64,000 nucleotides of DNA from Prochlorococcus marinus str. MIT 9313 (GCF_000011485.1 NC_005071.1:1367347-1431346), one strand, 5' to 3'; counted from the stretch's first letter, positions 26,292-36,088 are shown. Program-made: numbers and translations. The notes: generated by a model not told the origin, from the letters alone.

Positions 26292-26835
26292 AGGGCTGAA
26301 GAAAAACTGATATGAGAAATCAAATGAACGGTTATCGGCTCTGCCCGACTTCCATCTTTCCATTCGTCACGCTATCAATCTTTGTCCTAGGAACGGCGCG
26401 AATGAACCGCTTCAAGCAACCCTGCTAGCCGCATCGCTGGCTTGCTGGGTCCATGAGTGGTGATTTCTTTGCTGATCACAAGATGAATTCATGAGGCACA
26501 TATCCCTTGTTGCGTCACTGGCAAGAAATGTCCGATAAACAAAGTCATTGGCTAAGAATGACCACCGTGCATGAAGGTGAATGTCCTGCTCCCAAGCTGA
26601 GCTAAAGGAGGTTCTACGCCATGCCCTTTAACTGCTATGGATACTGATCACAGGCGCAAGAATGCTGCCGAAGGCTTCCTGACTAAGTGAAATTCCCAGA
26701 AAGCTTGTGAGCTGACCCCTCGCAATGGCCAAGCATCGACTAAGGAGCTTTCACCGCCAAGCAATGGCAAAACTACTCAAGGCAAGAATGATCAGCAGGT
26801 AGAGTTGTCGTTTGGCTAGTTAACCCGGAGCTGGG
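26292..26835. other. 540-bp stretch upstream of rplS
   Basis: No gene called. A perfect ribosome-binding sequence AAAGGAGG (26604-26611) sits nine bases before an ATG at 26621, but that frame ends after eight codons (MPFNCYGY). A second frame starting at ATG 26636 encodes 17 residues. They may be a leader peptide or the stump of a lost gene. Promoters for map and rplS must lie here but could not be placed. Confidence 0.5.
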
Positions 26836-27312
26836 ATGACGGCGGATTCGAAAGACACCTCCATGAGCGAAGACAACACTGAAACGGCAACAGCAATTGA
26901 GAACAGCTCAGCCATGGTGACTGATGTAACAAGCAAAAGTGCCCCAAACGTCAGGCTCAGCCCTGACGCCCTGATCAAAGAGTTCGAGGCCTCACAGCAG
27001 AAAAGTGATTTAAATGACATCTACGTGGGAGACACCGTCCGAGTAGGAGTACGCATCAGTGAAGGCAATAAGGAACGGATCCAACCCTATGAGGGTGTTG
27101 TTATTGCAAAGCGCCACGGCGGAATTCATGAAACCATCACCGTGCGCAGGATCTTCCAAGGCATCGGTGTCGAGCGTGTTTTCATGCTGCATAGCCCTCA
27201 GGTGGCCTCCATCAAGGTGGAGCGGCGAGGTAAAGTGCGAAGAGCGAAGCTTTTCTATCTGCGGGAACGGGTGGGTAAGGCCACCCGCGTGAAGCAGCGC
27301 TTCGACCGCTGA
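26836..27312 (+). CDS. rplS: 50S ribosomal protein L19 with N-terminal extension
   Basis: A 158-residue protein; the L19 core is residues ~45-158. Signatures include [51 protein letters not shown] and [20 protein letters not shown]. The first ~45 residues are an acidic/Ser/Thr-rich extension typical of picocyanobacterial L19 and absent from E. coli L19. ATG 26836 is used; ATG 26863 is an alternative within the extension. tRNA-Trp follows 63 bp later. Confidence 0.95.
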   Translation: MTADSKDTSMSEDNTETATAIENSSAMVTDVTSKSAPNVRLSPDALIKEFEASQQKSDLNDIYVGDTVRVGVRISEGNKERIQPYEGVVIAKRHGGIHETITVRRIFQGIGVERVFMLHSPQVASIKVERRGKVRRAKLFYLRERVGKATRVKQRFDR

Positions 27313-27375
27313 GGTTTCGGCCTCGTTCAATCCAAATACCATCACCTCTTTGATGGTCGACGGGTCCATCGCCTT

Positions 27376-27448
27376 GCGCCGTTAGTTCAGTTGGTAGAAC
27401 GCAGGTCTCCAAAACCTGATGTCGGGGGTTCAAGTCCTCCACGGCGCG
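27376..27448 (+). tRNA. trnW: tRNA-Trp (CCA anticodon)
   Basis: A 73-nt cloverleaf. Acceptor stem GCGCCGT pairs with ACGGCGC, the D-arm has AGTTCAGTTGGTAGAAC, the anticodon loop is CTCCAAA (CCA), and the T-arm is GGGGGTTCAAGTCCTCC. CCA is not encoded. It lies between rplS and a small gene. Confidence 0.95.
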
Positions 27449-27484
27449 TCCGATGGCCCATCCTGCAGTTTCCTCGTTCCGAGA

Positions 27485-27673
27485 ATGGAGTTAGATCTTC
27501 AACCTGGTGATGTCGTCAAAGTGCTCGAGTCAGCCGCTCTTGGTTGGGTTCGTGCACGCGTCATTCGAGTCAAATCTGGTGGTCGTGTGGTCGTGCAAAG
27601 CGATCAGGGACGCGAATTCACAGCCCGCGGGAACCAAGTACGCCTAATCGAACCCGCAGGATTCCGTCCCTAA
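27485..27673 (+). CDS. Small conserved protein, SH3-like by appearance
   Basis: A 62-residue protein: MELDLQPGDVVKVLESAALG, then GWVRARVIRVKSGGRVVVQS, DQGREFTARGNQVRLIEP. The alternating strands with GDVVKV and RVKSGGRVVV suggest a small SH3-like beta barrel. It is not a clear NdhS or NdhO, which have other signatures. The frame is open upstream through the tRNA (from 27419), but the ATG at 27485 is the only sensible start. Function unknown. Confidence 0.7.
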   Translation: MELDLQPGDVVKVLESAALGWVRARVIRVKSGGRVVVQSDQGREFTARGNQVRLIEPAGFRP

Positions 27674-27954
27674 TCAGAGGGACAGTGATTCCAACTTTTC
27701 GACTTGCTCTCTATCTGAGTTCCCTACCTAAAACACCACTAGGGATGTCTTTATTTCGTCATCGAGAACAAGCGTCCCAAAAAGCAGATCCGAAGTCTTC
27801 AATTTCATTCGAATCGATCCATCCTCAAAAGGATCACAAGACCACCGCCAGCGAGTTGACGGCAGGCAGGGCAGAGGTTGATACTTTCTTGGTCGCATAA
27901 GCGACACAGGTCAGCTTCCATGCGGCGAGCTCCCGACTGGACCTGAACTCATCT

Positions 27955-28028
27955 GGGACCGTAGTTCAATTGGTTAGAGCACCGCCCTGTCACGGCGGAA
28001 GTTGCGGGTTCGAACCCCGTCGGTCCCG
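27955..28028 (+). tRNA. trnD: tRNA-Asp (GTC anticodon)
   Basis: A 74-nt cloverleaf. Acceptor GGGACCG pairs with CGGTCCC, D-arm TAGTTCAATTGGTTAGAGCA, anticodon loop CTGTCAC (GTC), T-arm TGCGGGTTCGAACCCCG. It sits directly before gltX. The discriminator G at 28028 fits Asp. The 281 bp before it hold no certain gene. Confidence 0.96.
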
Positions 28029-28055
28029 TTCTTATTCCTAATCCTGAGAGTCATT

Positions 28056-29486
28056 GTGAAGGTGCGCGTTCGGCTGGCCCCGAGTCCAACAGGCACACTT
28101 CACATCGGCACGGCAAGAACGGCAGTTTTCAACTGGCTCTTTGCACGCCATCAGGGAGGACAATTCCTCTTGCGCATCGAGGACACCGACAAAGAACGAT
28201 CCAAGCCAGAATTCACCACCAACATCCTCGAAGGTCTGAAGTGGCTTGGCCTCAACTGGGATGAACAGCCCATCATTCAAAGCCAGCATGTGGATGACCA
28301 TCGCGCAGCAATCCAAAAGCTGCTCGATCGTGACCTGGCCTACCGCTGCTACGCCAGCGAGACTGAACTGGAGGCCATGCGAGAAACACAAAAGGCCCAG
28401 GGCAAGGCCCCTCGCTACGACAACCGTCACCGAGATCTCAATCCCGAGCAAGAAGCCGCCTTCCAATCTGAAGGTAGAACTGCCGTGGTGCGCTTCCGTA
28501 TCGATGATGATGCGACCATCAGTTGGAAGGACCTGGTGCGCGGTCCAATGCACTGGAAGGGATCAGATTTGGGCGGCGACATGGTGATCTCACGTCGGGC
28601 TCCAGCCAAGGAAATTGGAGACCCGCTCTACAACCTTGTTGTGGTGGTTGATGACGCCGCCATGAGTATCTCGCATGTGATCCGCGGCGAAGATCACATC
28701 GCAAACACGGCCAAACAACTGCTGATCTATGAGGCCCTTGGATTACCAATACCTCAATTCGCCCATACCCCGCTCATTCTCAATTCCGAAGGACGCAAAC
28801 TCTCCAAGCGGGATGGAGTGACCTCGATCAGTGACTTCCAAGCCATGGGGTACACAGCCGAAGCTATGGCCAACTACATGTCCCTGCTGGGTTGGTCAGT
28901 CCCCGAAGGGACTGACGAACGGTTCACTCTTCAGCAAGCTGCAACCGTCTTCAGTTTTGACCGAGTCAATAAAGCAGGAGCAAAGTTTGACTGGGACAAA
29001 CTCAACTGGCTCAACTCTCAAGTGCTACATGACTTGCCTAAAGATCAACTGTTGCATGAACTCAAACCCTTGTGGTCTAAGGCTGGCTGGGCTCTACCAG
29101 AAGAAAACTGGTGTTTGGATCTAGCCGAGCTGCTTGGACCATCGCTGACACTGCTCAAGGATGGTGTCGATCAAGCTCGCCCTTTTTTCGAAGAACCAAC
29201 GCTGCAAGCTGATGGCCTGGAACAACTTGCCGTGGACGGAGCCAAGGCAGGCCTTAGCAATCTTCTCGATCAGCTGGATCGCACTTCCTGGGACGGTTTT
29301 GATGTCAAGCAAGCACAACAACTGCTAACGAATGCTGCTCAGGCTGCCAACGTCAAAAAAGGTGTGATCATGAAAAGCCTCAGAGCTGCGCTTCTAGGCC
29401 GCCTACAAGGGCCAGACCTAATCACAACATGGGGATTACTGGCCAGGATCGGGCAAGACTTGAACAGGCTGCGTCGTTGTCTCTGA
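28056..29486 (+). CDS. gltX: Glutamate--tRNA ligase
   Basis: A 476-residue class I synthetase. The HIGH motif appears as [19 protein letters not shown], the tRNA/substrate region as [24 protein letters not shown] and the KMSKS loop as [11 protein letters not shown]. The C-terminal anticodon domain is full length. Start is GTG 28056, 28 bp after tRNA-Asp; the upstream open frame runs through the tRNA and is ignored. In cyanobacteria the product also charges tRNA-Gln for the amidotransferase route and supplies Glu-tRNA for HemA. The 3' end overlaps the convergent antiporter gene by 51 bp. Confidence 0.96.
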   Translation: MKVRVRLAPSPTGTLHIGTARTAVFNWLFARHQGGQFLLRIEDTDKERSKPEFTTNILEGLKWLGLNWDEQPIIQSQHVDDHRAAIQKLLDRDLAYRCYASETELEAMRETQKAQGKAPRYDNRHRDLNPEQEAAFQSEGRTAVVRFRIDDDATISWKDLVRGPMHWKGSDLGGDMVISRRAPAKEIGDPLYNLVVVVDDAAMSISHVIRGEDHIANTAKQLLIYEALGLPIPQFAHTPLILNSEGRKLSKRDGVTSISDFQAMGYTAEAMANYMSLLGWSVPEGTDERFTLQQAATVFSFDRVNKAGAKFDWDKLNWLNSQVLHDLPKDQLLHELKPLWSKAGWALPEENWCLDLAELLGPSLTLLKDGVDQARPFFEEPTLQADGLEQLAVDGAKAGLSNLLDQLDRTSWDGFDVKQAQQLLTNAAQAANVKKGVIMKSLRAALLGRLQGPDLITTWGLLARIGQDLNRLRRCL

Positions 29487-30701
29487 GCAGTCGTCTTCGT
29501 TTGAATCTTCAGGAGCGATTAAACCCAGGGCCTTGGCCAGCGGCTGGGCCGTGAGGCCTTGAATGCCAACTGTCATCAGGATGGTGAGAAAGACCAAACC
29601 TTGCAACCGACCGGCTCCTAAAATCCCAGCCTGCTCAAGGCGAATCGCAAACAAAGAGGCCACGGCGGCCGTAACAATCCCACGTGGTGCAAGCCAACCA
29701 AGAAACAATCGCTGCCTGAAATCAAGAGGCAAGCCAATCGTCGCCAGGCTTACAGCAACAGGACGCACAACCAACATCAGTACGAGGACACAACTGACCC
29801 CCCCCCAGCCAAGCGGACTTAGCTCACCCCATGAGACATCAGCAGCCAAAAGTGGAAATAACATTGTGATAGCAAGACGGGCCAGCTCCCGGATCAACTC
29901 ATCGAGCTGATCGGACTGGGTAACAGGCCTGCGACCGACCACCACCCCCGCTGCTACAGAAGCCGGCAATCCCGACTCCGGCAACAACCATTCACAAACT
30001 GCGTACAAGAGGAACAACACACCCAAGGTGAGCTGCAACCTCAGCCCTACCGAAGGGTCCGGTTTTAAACGCCGCAATCCCTCTGACAAAAGCCAACCAG
30101 CAGCAGCCCCCATCAACACGCCTCCACCCAGGCGGGCCAGCAACCCGAAGGCAACCTCCCGCCAACCGTGCAAATCGCCCAGCAATAACTCCAGCAAAAG
30201 CAAGGCCAGCACAGCACCCACTGGCTCAAGCACCAATCCCTCTGCCTCAAGGACATCCCCTAGAGGAGAAGCTAAACGGATCTGCTGCACCAACGGGGTC
30301 ACAACAGTCGGACCAGTAGCCAGCACGATGGCGCTGTAAACCGCTGCCACTGACCAACCCAAACCAGCCAGCCAATGCGCCGCCAACAGACCCGCGGCCA
30401 GTGAAATCACTAGTCGGATCAGCAAGATGCGCAGCACCGTTGACTTGATGGTGTCGCCAGGGAGGCGCAGATTGAGACCACCGTCAAAGAGCACAAGGCT
30501 CACAAGCAGACCAACGATCGTCTCAAGTCCTTGACCAAGATCTAGCGGTTCAACCAAACCAAGGCCCGATCGACCAATCAGCAGGCCAGATAGCAACAAC
30601 AGCACCACACCAGGAAGGCCAGAGAGAGCAGACAAAATCCGAGCTCCGGCACCTGCAAAGACGGTGATCCCCCAAAGCAGGCCTAACCGCTCAGGTGTCA
30701 T
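29436..30701 (-). CDS. CPA1/CPA2-type sodium:proton antiporter
   Basis: A 421-residue integral membrane protein with about twelve hydrophobic helices. The N-terminal pair ([35 protein letters not shown]) and the helix [20 protein letters not shown] correspond to the conserved T-G-P-T/V element of cation:proton antiporters, and [20 protein letters not shown] is the A-P-R-G stretch of the family. It would exchange Na+ or K+ for H+ across the cytoplasmic or thylakoid membrane. The polar tail overlaps gltX by 51 bp. Confidence 0.88.
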   Translation of the reverse strand: MTPERLGLLWGITVFAGAGARILSALSGLPGVVLLLLSGLLIGRSGLGLVEPLDLGQGLETIVGLLVSLVLFDGGLNLRLPGDTIKSTVLRILLIRLVISLAAGLLAAHWLAGLGWSVAAVYSAIVLATGPTVVTPLVQQIRLASPLGDVLEAEGLVLEPVGAVLALLLLELLLGDLHGWREVAFGLLARLGGGVLMGAAAGWLLSEGLRRLKPDPSVGLRLQLTLGVLFLLYAVCEWLLPESGLPASVAAGVVVGRRPVTQSDQLDELIRELARLAITMLFPLLAADVSWGELSPLGWGGVSCVLVLMLVVRPVAVSLATIGLPLDFRQRLFLGWLAPRGIVTAAVASLFAIRLEQAGILGAGRLQGLVFLTILMTVGIQGLTAQPLAKALGLIAPEDSNEDDCSETTTQPVQVLPDPGQ

Positions 30702-30936
30702 CGAGGGCTGCGAACTGAGGTTCCACTCTCACACCGATCACAGCCTCTGGACGCACCACCAGATACTCTCCATCGAGCTCGCTAAGCGGTACGTTCACGA
30801 ACCCCCCACTGCCTGAGGCGTTGACGATTCCCTGATACCACTGCTGAAACGTCTCAAGAGTAGGGAAATGAACCTCTTCGGTCTGCCCCCCGGAGAGATG
30901 GAGGTACACCGCATAGCGGCGTGGGGTGCGTGTCAT
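30691..30936 (-). CDS. Small conserved hypothetical protein
   Basis: An 81-residue protein starting MTRTPRRYAVYLHLSGGQTE, with HFPTLETFQQWYQGIVNASG in the middle and GEYLVVRPEAVIGVRVEP near the end. The alternating beta pattern suggests a small alpha/beta fold. Its start overlaps the stop of the DUF1643 gene by one base (TGATG) and its end overlaps the antiporter start by 11 bp, so the three are probably one operon. Function unknown. Confidence 0.75.
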   Translation of the reverse strand: MTRTPRRYAVYLHLSGGQTEEVHFPTLETFQQWYQGIVNASGSGGFVNVPLSELDGEYLVVRPEAVIGVRVEPQFAALDDT

Positions 30937-31526
30937 CAGTGAACCGTAATACCAAGGTCCATCAACTCAGGATGGCCGATAGTTGCCCCACTTGCCCAAT
31001 TGAATGGTCGAAGGACCTCTTTGCCAGGCATGTAAAGGGGATGGCAGGGGTGTCCCTCACGCGTCAAACCAAGCGAGAGAGGGCCGCGAGCATCAGGGAT
31101 ATTGCTGATGCGGTTCTGGCGATGACGCTCCAACAAAGCCTGGACGGCAAGATCACGTCGACGCAAAGTTCCACCGCACCCCCAACCAAACCAAAGGTCC
31201 CAATTAGGGCTCTCAGACCACTGGCGTGCCCGAGTCAAAAGCTGATCATCATTTGCATCACCAATCGGATCAGCACAGTGCCTAAGCAGCGCTGGGGATT
31301 GACTGATCCGCGCAAATAGATTCACAACAAAAAGGTGTCCATAACCCCAGGAGCGGCAAAACCCCAGCAACCGCCGCAAGGTTGGATCATCCTCTGACGC
31401 TGTAGCGGTGGAGGGATTCAAGCCAATGAAAAGCAACGTGCGTTCGCATTGCCCAAGGCTGCGCTTCAACCACCAGCGGTAGTGACCACAAGAACTAAAG
31501 GCAGCCTCAGACGCCCAGGAATGCAC
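30936..31526 (-). CDS. DUF1643 family protein
   Basis: About 196 residues. The recognisable DUF1643 core is RTLLFIGLNPSTATASEDDP, followed by TLRRLLGFCRSWGYGHLFVV and NLFARISQSP, then GDANDDQLLTRARQWS and the aromatic WDLWFGWGCGG strand. The family is an uncharacterised uracil-DNA-glycosylase-like alpha/beta fold; catalytic role unknown. GTG 31526 is chosen as start, giving a 20-bp overlap with wecB; the frame is open to 31616 inside wecB. Confidence 0.82.
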   Translation of the reverse strand: MHSWASEAAFSSCGHYRWWLKRSLGQCERTLLFIGLNPSTATASEDDPTLRRLLGFCRSWGYGHLFVVNLFARISQSPALLRHCADPIGDANDDQLLTRARQWSESPNWDLWFGWGCGGTLRRRDLAVQALLERHRQNRISNIPDARGPLSLGLTREGHPCHPLYMPGKEVLRPFNWASGATIGHPELMDLGITVH

Positions 31527-32619
31527 AACTTGCCTCAAGAATGCGACGGCTGGCCTGACCGTCGCCGAAGGGATTGACAGCACGTGCCATCGCCTCGTAG
31601 GCGCTTGAATCATCAAGCAAGGAAGCTGTCTCAGTCACGATCATCTCCGGATCGGTACCAACCAGCCTGGCCGTACCCGCTTCAACAGCCTCTGGTCGTT
31701 CGGTGGTCCGTCTCAAAACCAAAACTGGCTTACCCAGTGCAGGAGCTTCTTCTTGGAGCCCACCAGAATCAGTGAGCAGAAGCGTGCAGGCCCTCATCGC
31801 AGCAACCAAACGGTCGTAATCGAGAGGCTCGGTGAGTACCACCCTCGGATGGGTCCCCAAAAGGGCCTGCATTGGTTCTCGAACGGTTGGATTGCGATGC
31901 AAAGGCAGAAGTAAAGCCGTGTCGGGATGGAGGTCAAGAACCCTTCTCATGCCCTGGGCAATGTCTTGAAGCCGATCTCCCCAATTCTCCCGTCGATGCA
32001 CGGTGGCCAAAATGACGCGCTGATGCGCCCAGTCGAGACCATCAAATTCGATAGGCGGCGCCTGCTCTGCCATCAACAAAAGAGCATCAATCACTGTGTT
32101 GCCCGTAACAAAGATCTGACCAACAACCCCTGAACTGGTCAGATTGGCCTGAGAGCGAGGCGTTGGAGCGAAGTGAAGCTGGGAGATCTGAGAAATCAGG
32201 CGCCGGTTGGCCTCTTCAGGAAACGGATCTAAAAGGTTGTCTGTGCGCAAACCAGCCTCAACATGACCAACCGGAATCTGCTCATAAAAAGCAGCAAGGG
32301 CAGCTGCAAATGCTGTAGTGGTATCTCCCTGGACAAGCACCAGCTGGGGAGGGTAGGCCTTGAATTCATCCTTGAGGCCTTGCAATGCTGCACAGGTCAC
32401 GTGAGTGAGGGTCTGCAGAGGGGCCATCAGATCGAGATCATGATTGGCTGAAAGACCAAATAGATCCATGACCTGAGCAACCATCTCGCGGTGCTGGCCA
32501 GTAAGCACAACTCGCGTCGTCAAAGCGTCACAGGCCTGAAACGCCTGAATCACCGGTGCCAACTTGATCGCCTCTGGACGGGTGCCCAGCACGATCGTGA
32601 CGCGGGGCAAGCCAGCCAT
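31507..32619 (-). CDS. wecB: UDP-N-acetylglucosamine 2-epimerase (non-hydrolysing)
   Basis: A 370-residue enzyme that converts UDP-GlcNAc to UDP-ManNAc for surface polysaccharide. Signatures: VLGTRPEAIKLAPVIQAFQA, VQGDTTTAFAAALAAFYEQI, PVGHVEAGLRTDNLLDPFPE with the catalytic Glu, HRRENWGDR, and SGGLQEEAPALGKPVLVLR with the UDP-binding Ser-Gly-Gly. Length is standard. It is the first gene of a minus-strand group with DUF1643, an 81-residue protein and the antiporter, and is divergent from pilT. No other polysaccharide gene is beside it. Confidence 0.95.
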   Translation of the reverse strand: MAGLPRVTIVLGTRPEAIKLAPVIQAFQACDALTTRVVLTGQHREMVAQVMDLFGLSANHDLDLMAPLQTLTHVTCAALQGLKDEFKAYPPQLVLVQGDTTTAFAAALAAFYEQIPVGHVEAGLRTDNLLDPFPEEANRRLISQISQLHFAPTPRSQANLTSSGVVGQIFVTGNTVIDALLLMAEQAPPIEFDGLDWAHQRVILATVHRRENWGDRLQDIAQGMRRVLDLHPDTALLLPLHRNPTVREPMQALLGTHPRVVLTEPLDYDRLVAAMRACTLLLTDSGGLQEEAPALGKPVLVLRRTTERPEAVEAGTARLVGTDPEMIVTETASLLDDSSAYEAMARAVNPFGDGQASRRILEASCAFLGV

Positions 32620-32733
32620 AACAGAAGCAATCTTGAAAGGATCCTAAGAGTGCTTGCTGATCACCAAAAGTGCGCACGGACTTGCCAAGAGCTTCGCCGT
32701 GACGAAGCTGAAGAGAGCGGCCACAATCCCCTC

Positions 32734-33921
32734 GTGAGTCAACTGGTCTTTCCGCCCAACTTCCCCCCTCAAGCACCAAAGTCCGCCTCTCAGTCGGCGG
32801 AGCCGATATCAAGATCTTCTACAGAGGGATTAACCCCATTCGCTGGAGCCACGCCTGGGGTCTCTCCCAACTTGGAGGAGATCGTACGAATCGCCTATCA
32901 AGAAGGACATTCCGATGTACACCTAGGCGTTGGCGAAGTGCCCCGTTTCCGAGACCGCGGCGAAATGCAAAGCACAGATTGGCCTGTAACCGATCCAGAA
33001 AGATTTCAAAGCTGGTTGCAAGAGATCCTCTCCGCGAATCAGATCGATGAATTCTTTAGAAGCAAAGAATTCGACGGCTCCCATGCCTTTCCCTTCGCAA
33101 GAGTCCGGATCAATCTGCTGGATTCCCTCACGGGACCAGCGATGGTGCTTCGCATCATTCCCCAAACAATTCTCACCCTTGAGCAACTGCAACTCCCTGA
33201 TGTACTGAAGGGCCTCTCATCCAAGCCGAAAGGACTTGTCTTGGTGACCGGCTCAACCGGGTCAGGGAAAAGCACCACCCTGGCAGCCATGATCGACTGG
33301 ATCAATAGAAATCAACCCCGCCACATCCTCACCATCGAGGATCCTGTGGAGTTTGTACACAAGAGCAAGCAATCCCTTGTCAAACATCGAGAACTGGGGA
33401 AACACACCCTGAAGTTCCACAACGCCCTGAAAGCAGCCCTACGAGAAGACCCAGATGTGATCCTGATCGGTGAGATCCGTGATCAAGAAACCCTGGCCAC
33501 AGCGATTGAGGCCTCCCAAACGGGGCACCTGGTGTTTGGCACTCTGCATACCAATTCGGCAGTCAAGACCATTGAGCGAGTCCTGGGCATGTATGCCCCA
33601 GAAGATCAAGAGAGCATGCGTCGCTCCCTTTCAGAATCACTGCTGGGGGTGATTGCCCAAGGGTTGATCCGAACAACCGACAACAAGCGAGCTGCCTACC
33701 ACGACATCCTGATTAATACCGATGCTTGCAAGGACTACATCCAAAGAGGAGCACTTGAGGATGTTGAGGAGATCATGGAACGCAGCAGCTTTGATGGCAT
33801 GATCACAGCCAATCAATCATTGCTGAATCTTGTCGATAGTGGCCGGGTAGAACCAGAGATGGCAGTCGCCGCAAGCTTTAAGCCCAACGAACTAGCCCAA
33901 AGCATTCGTGGCCGGAATTGA
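32734..33921 (+). CDS. pilT: Type IV pilus retraction ATPase PilT
   Basis: About 395 residues. N-terminal PAS-like domain with SDVHLGVGEVPRFRDRGEM, then the secretion ATPase core: Walker A VTGSTGSGKSTTLAAMIDWI, Asp box EDPVEFVH, Walker B LREDPDVILIGEIRD (the A-L-R-E-D-P-D-V-I element) and His box TGHLVFGTLHTNSAVKTIER. This order is PilT/GspE type; size and the L-I-G-E-I-R-D motif favour PilT. It powers pilus retraction, in DNA uptake or twitching. The GTG at 32734 gives a ~50-residue Pro/Ser-rich lead. The upstream open frame to 32491 overlaps wecB and is rejected. Confidence 0.92.
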   Translation: MSQLVFPPNFPPQAPKSASQSAEPISRSSTEGLTPFAGATPGVSPNLEEIVRIAYQEGHSDVHLGVGEVPRFRDRGEMQSTDWPVTDPERFQSWLQEILSANQIDEFFRSKEFDGSHAFPFARVRINLLDSLTGPAMVLRIIPQTILTLEQLQLPDVLKGLSSKPKGLVLVTGSTGSGKSTTLAAMIDWINRNQPRHILTIEDPVEFVHKSKQSLVKHRELGKHTLKFHNALKAALREDPDVILIGEIRDQETLATAIEASQTGHLVFGTLHTNSAVKTIERVLGMYAPEDQESMRRSLSESLLGVIAQGLIRTTDNKRAAYHDILINTDACKDYIQRGALEDVEEIMERSSFDGMITANQSLLNLVDSGRVEPEMAVAASFKPNELAQSIRGRN

Positions 33922-33928
33922 ACCACAC

Positions 33929-34132
33929 CTAATTCAGCCAGGCTCTGCAATCAGCAGGCATCACTAGACGCAACAACAACAACACACTGATCCCAATAAT
34001 CAATCCCGCCATTGCCATACGACCATTCCAGATCTCGGCCTGTGGAGTGAACCCTCGTCGCCAAGCGTTTAGCTCTTCACTACTGACAGGTTCCGCAGAG
34101 GTGTTGGAATCAAGTGGAGATTCAGAAGCCAT
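33929..34132 (-). CDS. hli: High-light-inducible protein (HLIP/Scp family)
   Basis: A 67-residue protein with one membrane helix. AEIWNGRMAMAGLIIGISVL contains E-x-x-N-G-R-x-A-M-x-G, the chlorophyll-binding signature of the light-harvesting/HLIP superfamily, with Glu and Asn/Arg as pigment ligands. The polar N-terminal half faces the stroma-side. HLIPs bind chlorophyll and carotenoids and protect photosystem II during stress. The gene ends 7 bp from the pilT stop (convergent) and starts 37 bp before the end of tsaD on the same strand. Confidence 0.93.
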   Translation of the reverse strand: MASESPLDSNTSAEPVSSEELNAWRRGFTPQAEIWNGRMAMAGLIIGISVLLLLRLVMPADCRAWLN

Positions 34133-34169
34133 CGCTGCACAGCAGACAAGGTCAAGCTAATTCGCTTCT

Positions 34170-35240
34170 TCAAAATGGGGGAGGTGAATGGTACAAAACC
34201 TCGGTTTTGTCCAATGGCCATCGGGCTGCCACTCCCAGCTCAAGAGAGCTGCCATTAACCCCAGACACCAAGCGCTGCAGGGCCGCTGCTCCAATCATGG
34301 CGGCATTATCCGTGCAGTATCGAAGCGGTGCCGTGTGCACTTCAATTCCCTGTTCTTGTCCACGTTTGCTCATCAGTTCTCTTAGGCGGCGGTTAGCAGC
34401 GACTCCTCCAACCATCACCACAGTTTTTAGGCCCTGGTCATTAGCGCAGAGCAAGCTGCGCTCGACCAAAACATCTGCAACCACTTGCTCAAAACTGGCA
34501 GCAAGATCTGCGCGGGGCAGGTCTTCATCAGCCTCTGAAAGAGCCTGAACCAGGCGCAGCATGGCGGTCTTCAATCCGCTGAAAGAGAAATCGTAGGGAT
34601 GAAATCCACCACCAGGCTTAGAGACCCGTCCTTTGGGCAAAGAAAATCTGCCAGAGTCTCCAGTCGCGGCCAACGCCTGAATAGCGGGGCCACCTGGATA
34701 GGCCAAACCGAGCAAACGACCAACTTTGTCAAAAGCCTCTCCAGCAGCATCATCATGGCTACGTCCAAGACGCACCATCTCACTCTCTGCCCCGACCCGA
34801 ATCAACTCAGTGTGTCCCCCGCTCACAAGTAGCACCAGATAAGGAGGGCGTGGAGGATGTTCCGCCAAGCGCACTGAAGCCAAATGCCCCTCCAGGTGAT
34901 GAATGCCAAAAAAAGGCAGCGCATGGAGAGCAGCCAAAGATCGGCCTGTCACCGATCCCACCATCAGTGCTCCGGCCAGCCCAGGGGTCACCGTTGCCGC
35001 TACAGCATCAAAGCGAGCCATCGACTGTCCCGCCTCCTGCAAAACCTCCTCTACAAGATGAGGCAGAGCCTCCACATGCAAGCGAGAGGCCACTTCCGGT
35101 ACCACGCCTCCCCACTGGGCATGTTTCTCAACCTGAGAAGCAATTCGGCTAGCGATAACCTGCAAACACCCGTTATTTAGACGTAGAACTGCGGCAGCCG
35201 ACTCGTCACAACTTGTTTCGAGGGCAAGCACCGTCGGCAT
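34170..35240 (-). CDS. tsaD: tRNA N6-adenosine threonylcarbamoyltransferase
   Basis: A 356-residue TsaD/Kae1/Gcp protein. [17 protein letters not shown] starts the ASKHA fold; [12 protein letters not shown] holds the two metal-binding His; [22 protein letters not shown] and [12 protein letters not shown] are further signatures. With TsaB and TsaE it makes t6A at position 37 of ANN-decoding tRNAs. ATG 35240 matches the family start. Divergent from psaF, with 77 bp between the two start codons. Confidence 0.95.
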   Translation of the reverse strand: MPTVLALETSCDESAAAVLRLNNGCLQVIASRIASQVEKHAQWGGVVPEVASRLHVEALPHLVEEVLQEAGQSMARFDAVAATVTPGLAGALMVGSVTGRSLAALHALPFFGIHHLEGHLASVRLAEHPPRPPYLVLLVSGGHTELIRVGAESEMVRLGRSHDDAAGEAFDKVGRLLGLAYPGGPAIQALAATGDSGRFSLPKGRVSKPGGGFHPYDFSFSGLKTAMLRLVQALSEADEDLPRADLAASFEQVVADVLVERSLLCANDQGLKTVVMVGGVAANRRLRELMSKRGQEQGIEVHTAPLRYCTDNAAMIGAAALQRLVSGVNGSSLELGVAARWPLDKTEVLYHSPPPF

Positions 35241-35317
35241 GGTTGTGGGAAGCCTCATTTACATTTTACTTGTGACATCCTGCCGTTCCGGAGCAGGTCT
35301 TACAGGAATCGAAACCG

Positions 35318-35830
35318 ATGCGTCGTCTCTTCGCCGTTGTGCTCTCGGCTCTGCTGGTTCTCGGCTTTGCACCCGTTGCTAAAGCTGACATAGCTGGCCT
35401 AACCCCTTGCGCTGAGAATGCCCGTTTTCAGCAGCGAGCCAGTGCTGCAGACACTCCACAGGCCATTGCCCGCTTTGACCGCTACAGCAAATCCTTGTGC
35501 GGTGATGACGGACTCCCACACGCTCTAATCCCAGCGCCAGTTGAGCCGTTTGCGATGTCCTTTATTCGCGGCCATGAAGGCGAAATCATGATCCCAGGGG
35601 TGATTTTCATCTACATCGCTGGAATCATTGGTTGGGCTGGTCGTTCTTATCTCCAGGCCATCAAAGCCAAAGGCCACAAAGCAGCCTTAGACAATGAGAT
35701 CCATCTTGATATAACCCTGGCTTTCAATTGCATGCTGAGAGCTTCCGCCTGGCCGTGGCTCGCTCATATTGAAGGCCAAAATGGCAGCCTCCGTGAGAGC
35801 GACGACAAGATCACAGTTTCACCACGCTGA
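35318..35830 (+). CDS. psaF: Photosystem I reaction center subunit III
   Basis: A 170-residue precursor. MRRLFAVVLSALLVLGFAPV is a signal peptide with cleavage near VAKA, after which DIAGLTPCAENARFQQRA begins the lumenal domain, followed by one membrane helix around EIMIPGVIFIYIAGIIGWAG. The two lumenal Cys (in TPC and SLCGDD) form the conserved disulfide. PsaF docks plastocyanin or cytochrome c6 on the lumenal face of PSI. It is co-directional with psaJ 45 bp downstream, the classic psaFJ operon, closed by a terminator. Confidence 0.97.
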   Translation: MRRLFAVVLSALLVLGFAPVAKADIAGLTPCAENARFQQRASAADTPQAIARFDRYSKSLCGDDGLPHALIPAPVEPFAMSFIRGHEGEIMIPGVIFIYIAGIIGWAGRSYLQAIKAKGHKAALDNEIHLDITLAFNCMLRASAWPWLAHIEGQNGSLRESDDKITVSPR

Positions 35831-35875
35831 GCAATATTCTCCTCTTAACAACCACCCCTTTTCCCCTTTATCAAG

Positions 35876-35998
35876 ATGAGAAAATTCTTCGAAAGCTGGC
35901 CAATGGCTGCCGTTCTCTGGGTATGGCTCACAGCGGGAATAATTGTTGAATTCAACCGCTTCTACCCAGATCTTCTCTTCCACCCAATGGGTCTTTGA
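35876..35998 (+). CDS. psaJ: Photosystem I reaction center subunit IX
   Basis: A 40-residue single-helix membrane protein beginning [20 protein letters not shown] and ending [11 protein letters not shown]. Key features are the W-P-M-A-A-V-x-W helix start, E-F-N-R-F-Y-P-D on the lumenal side and the typical length of about 40. It stabilises PsaF and binds chlorophyll at the PSI periphery. It is shorter than the size usually listed by gene finders but is clear by sequence and by its place behind psaF. Confidence 0.95.
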
Positions 35999-36060
35999 AG
36001 AGCTGAAGAGCATCACCAACTACAGCCAAGAAACAAATTAGCTTCTTGGCTAACCCCCTT

Positions 36061-36088
36061 AAAAAAGCCCTCTAAAGGGGCTTTTTTT
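36061..36088 (+). terminator. Rho-independent terminator of psaFJ
   Basis: AAAAAAGCCC (36061-36070) pairs with GGGCTTTTTT (36078-36087) around a short TCTAAAG loop, ending in seven T residues. It lies 62 bp after psaJ. Confidence 0.9.

Noticed and set aside
26751-26818. Minus-strand hydrophobic peptide (LAKRQLYLLIILALSSFAIA)
   Set aside because: Preceded by a stop with no start codon; could be a small membrane peptide but unsupported.
27745-27900. 51-residue plus-strand frame whose end (ELTAGRAEVDTFLVA) resembles the HLIP motif
   Set aside because: The Asn of N-G-R and the A-M pair are absent and the frame stops in the middle of the helix; chance or a distant remnant cannot be separated.
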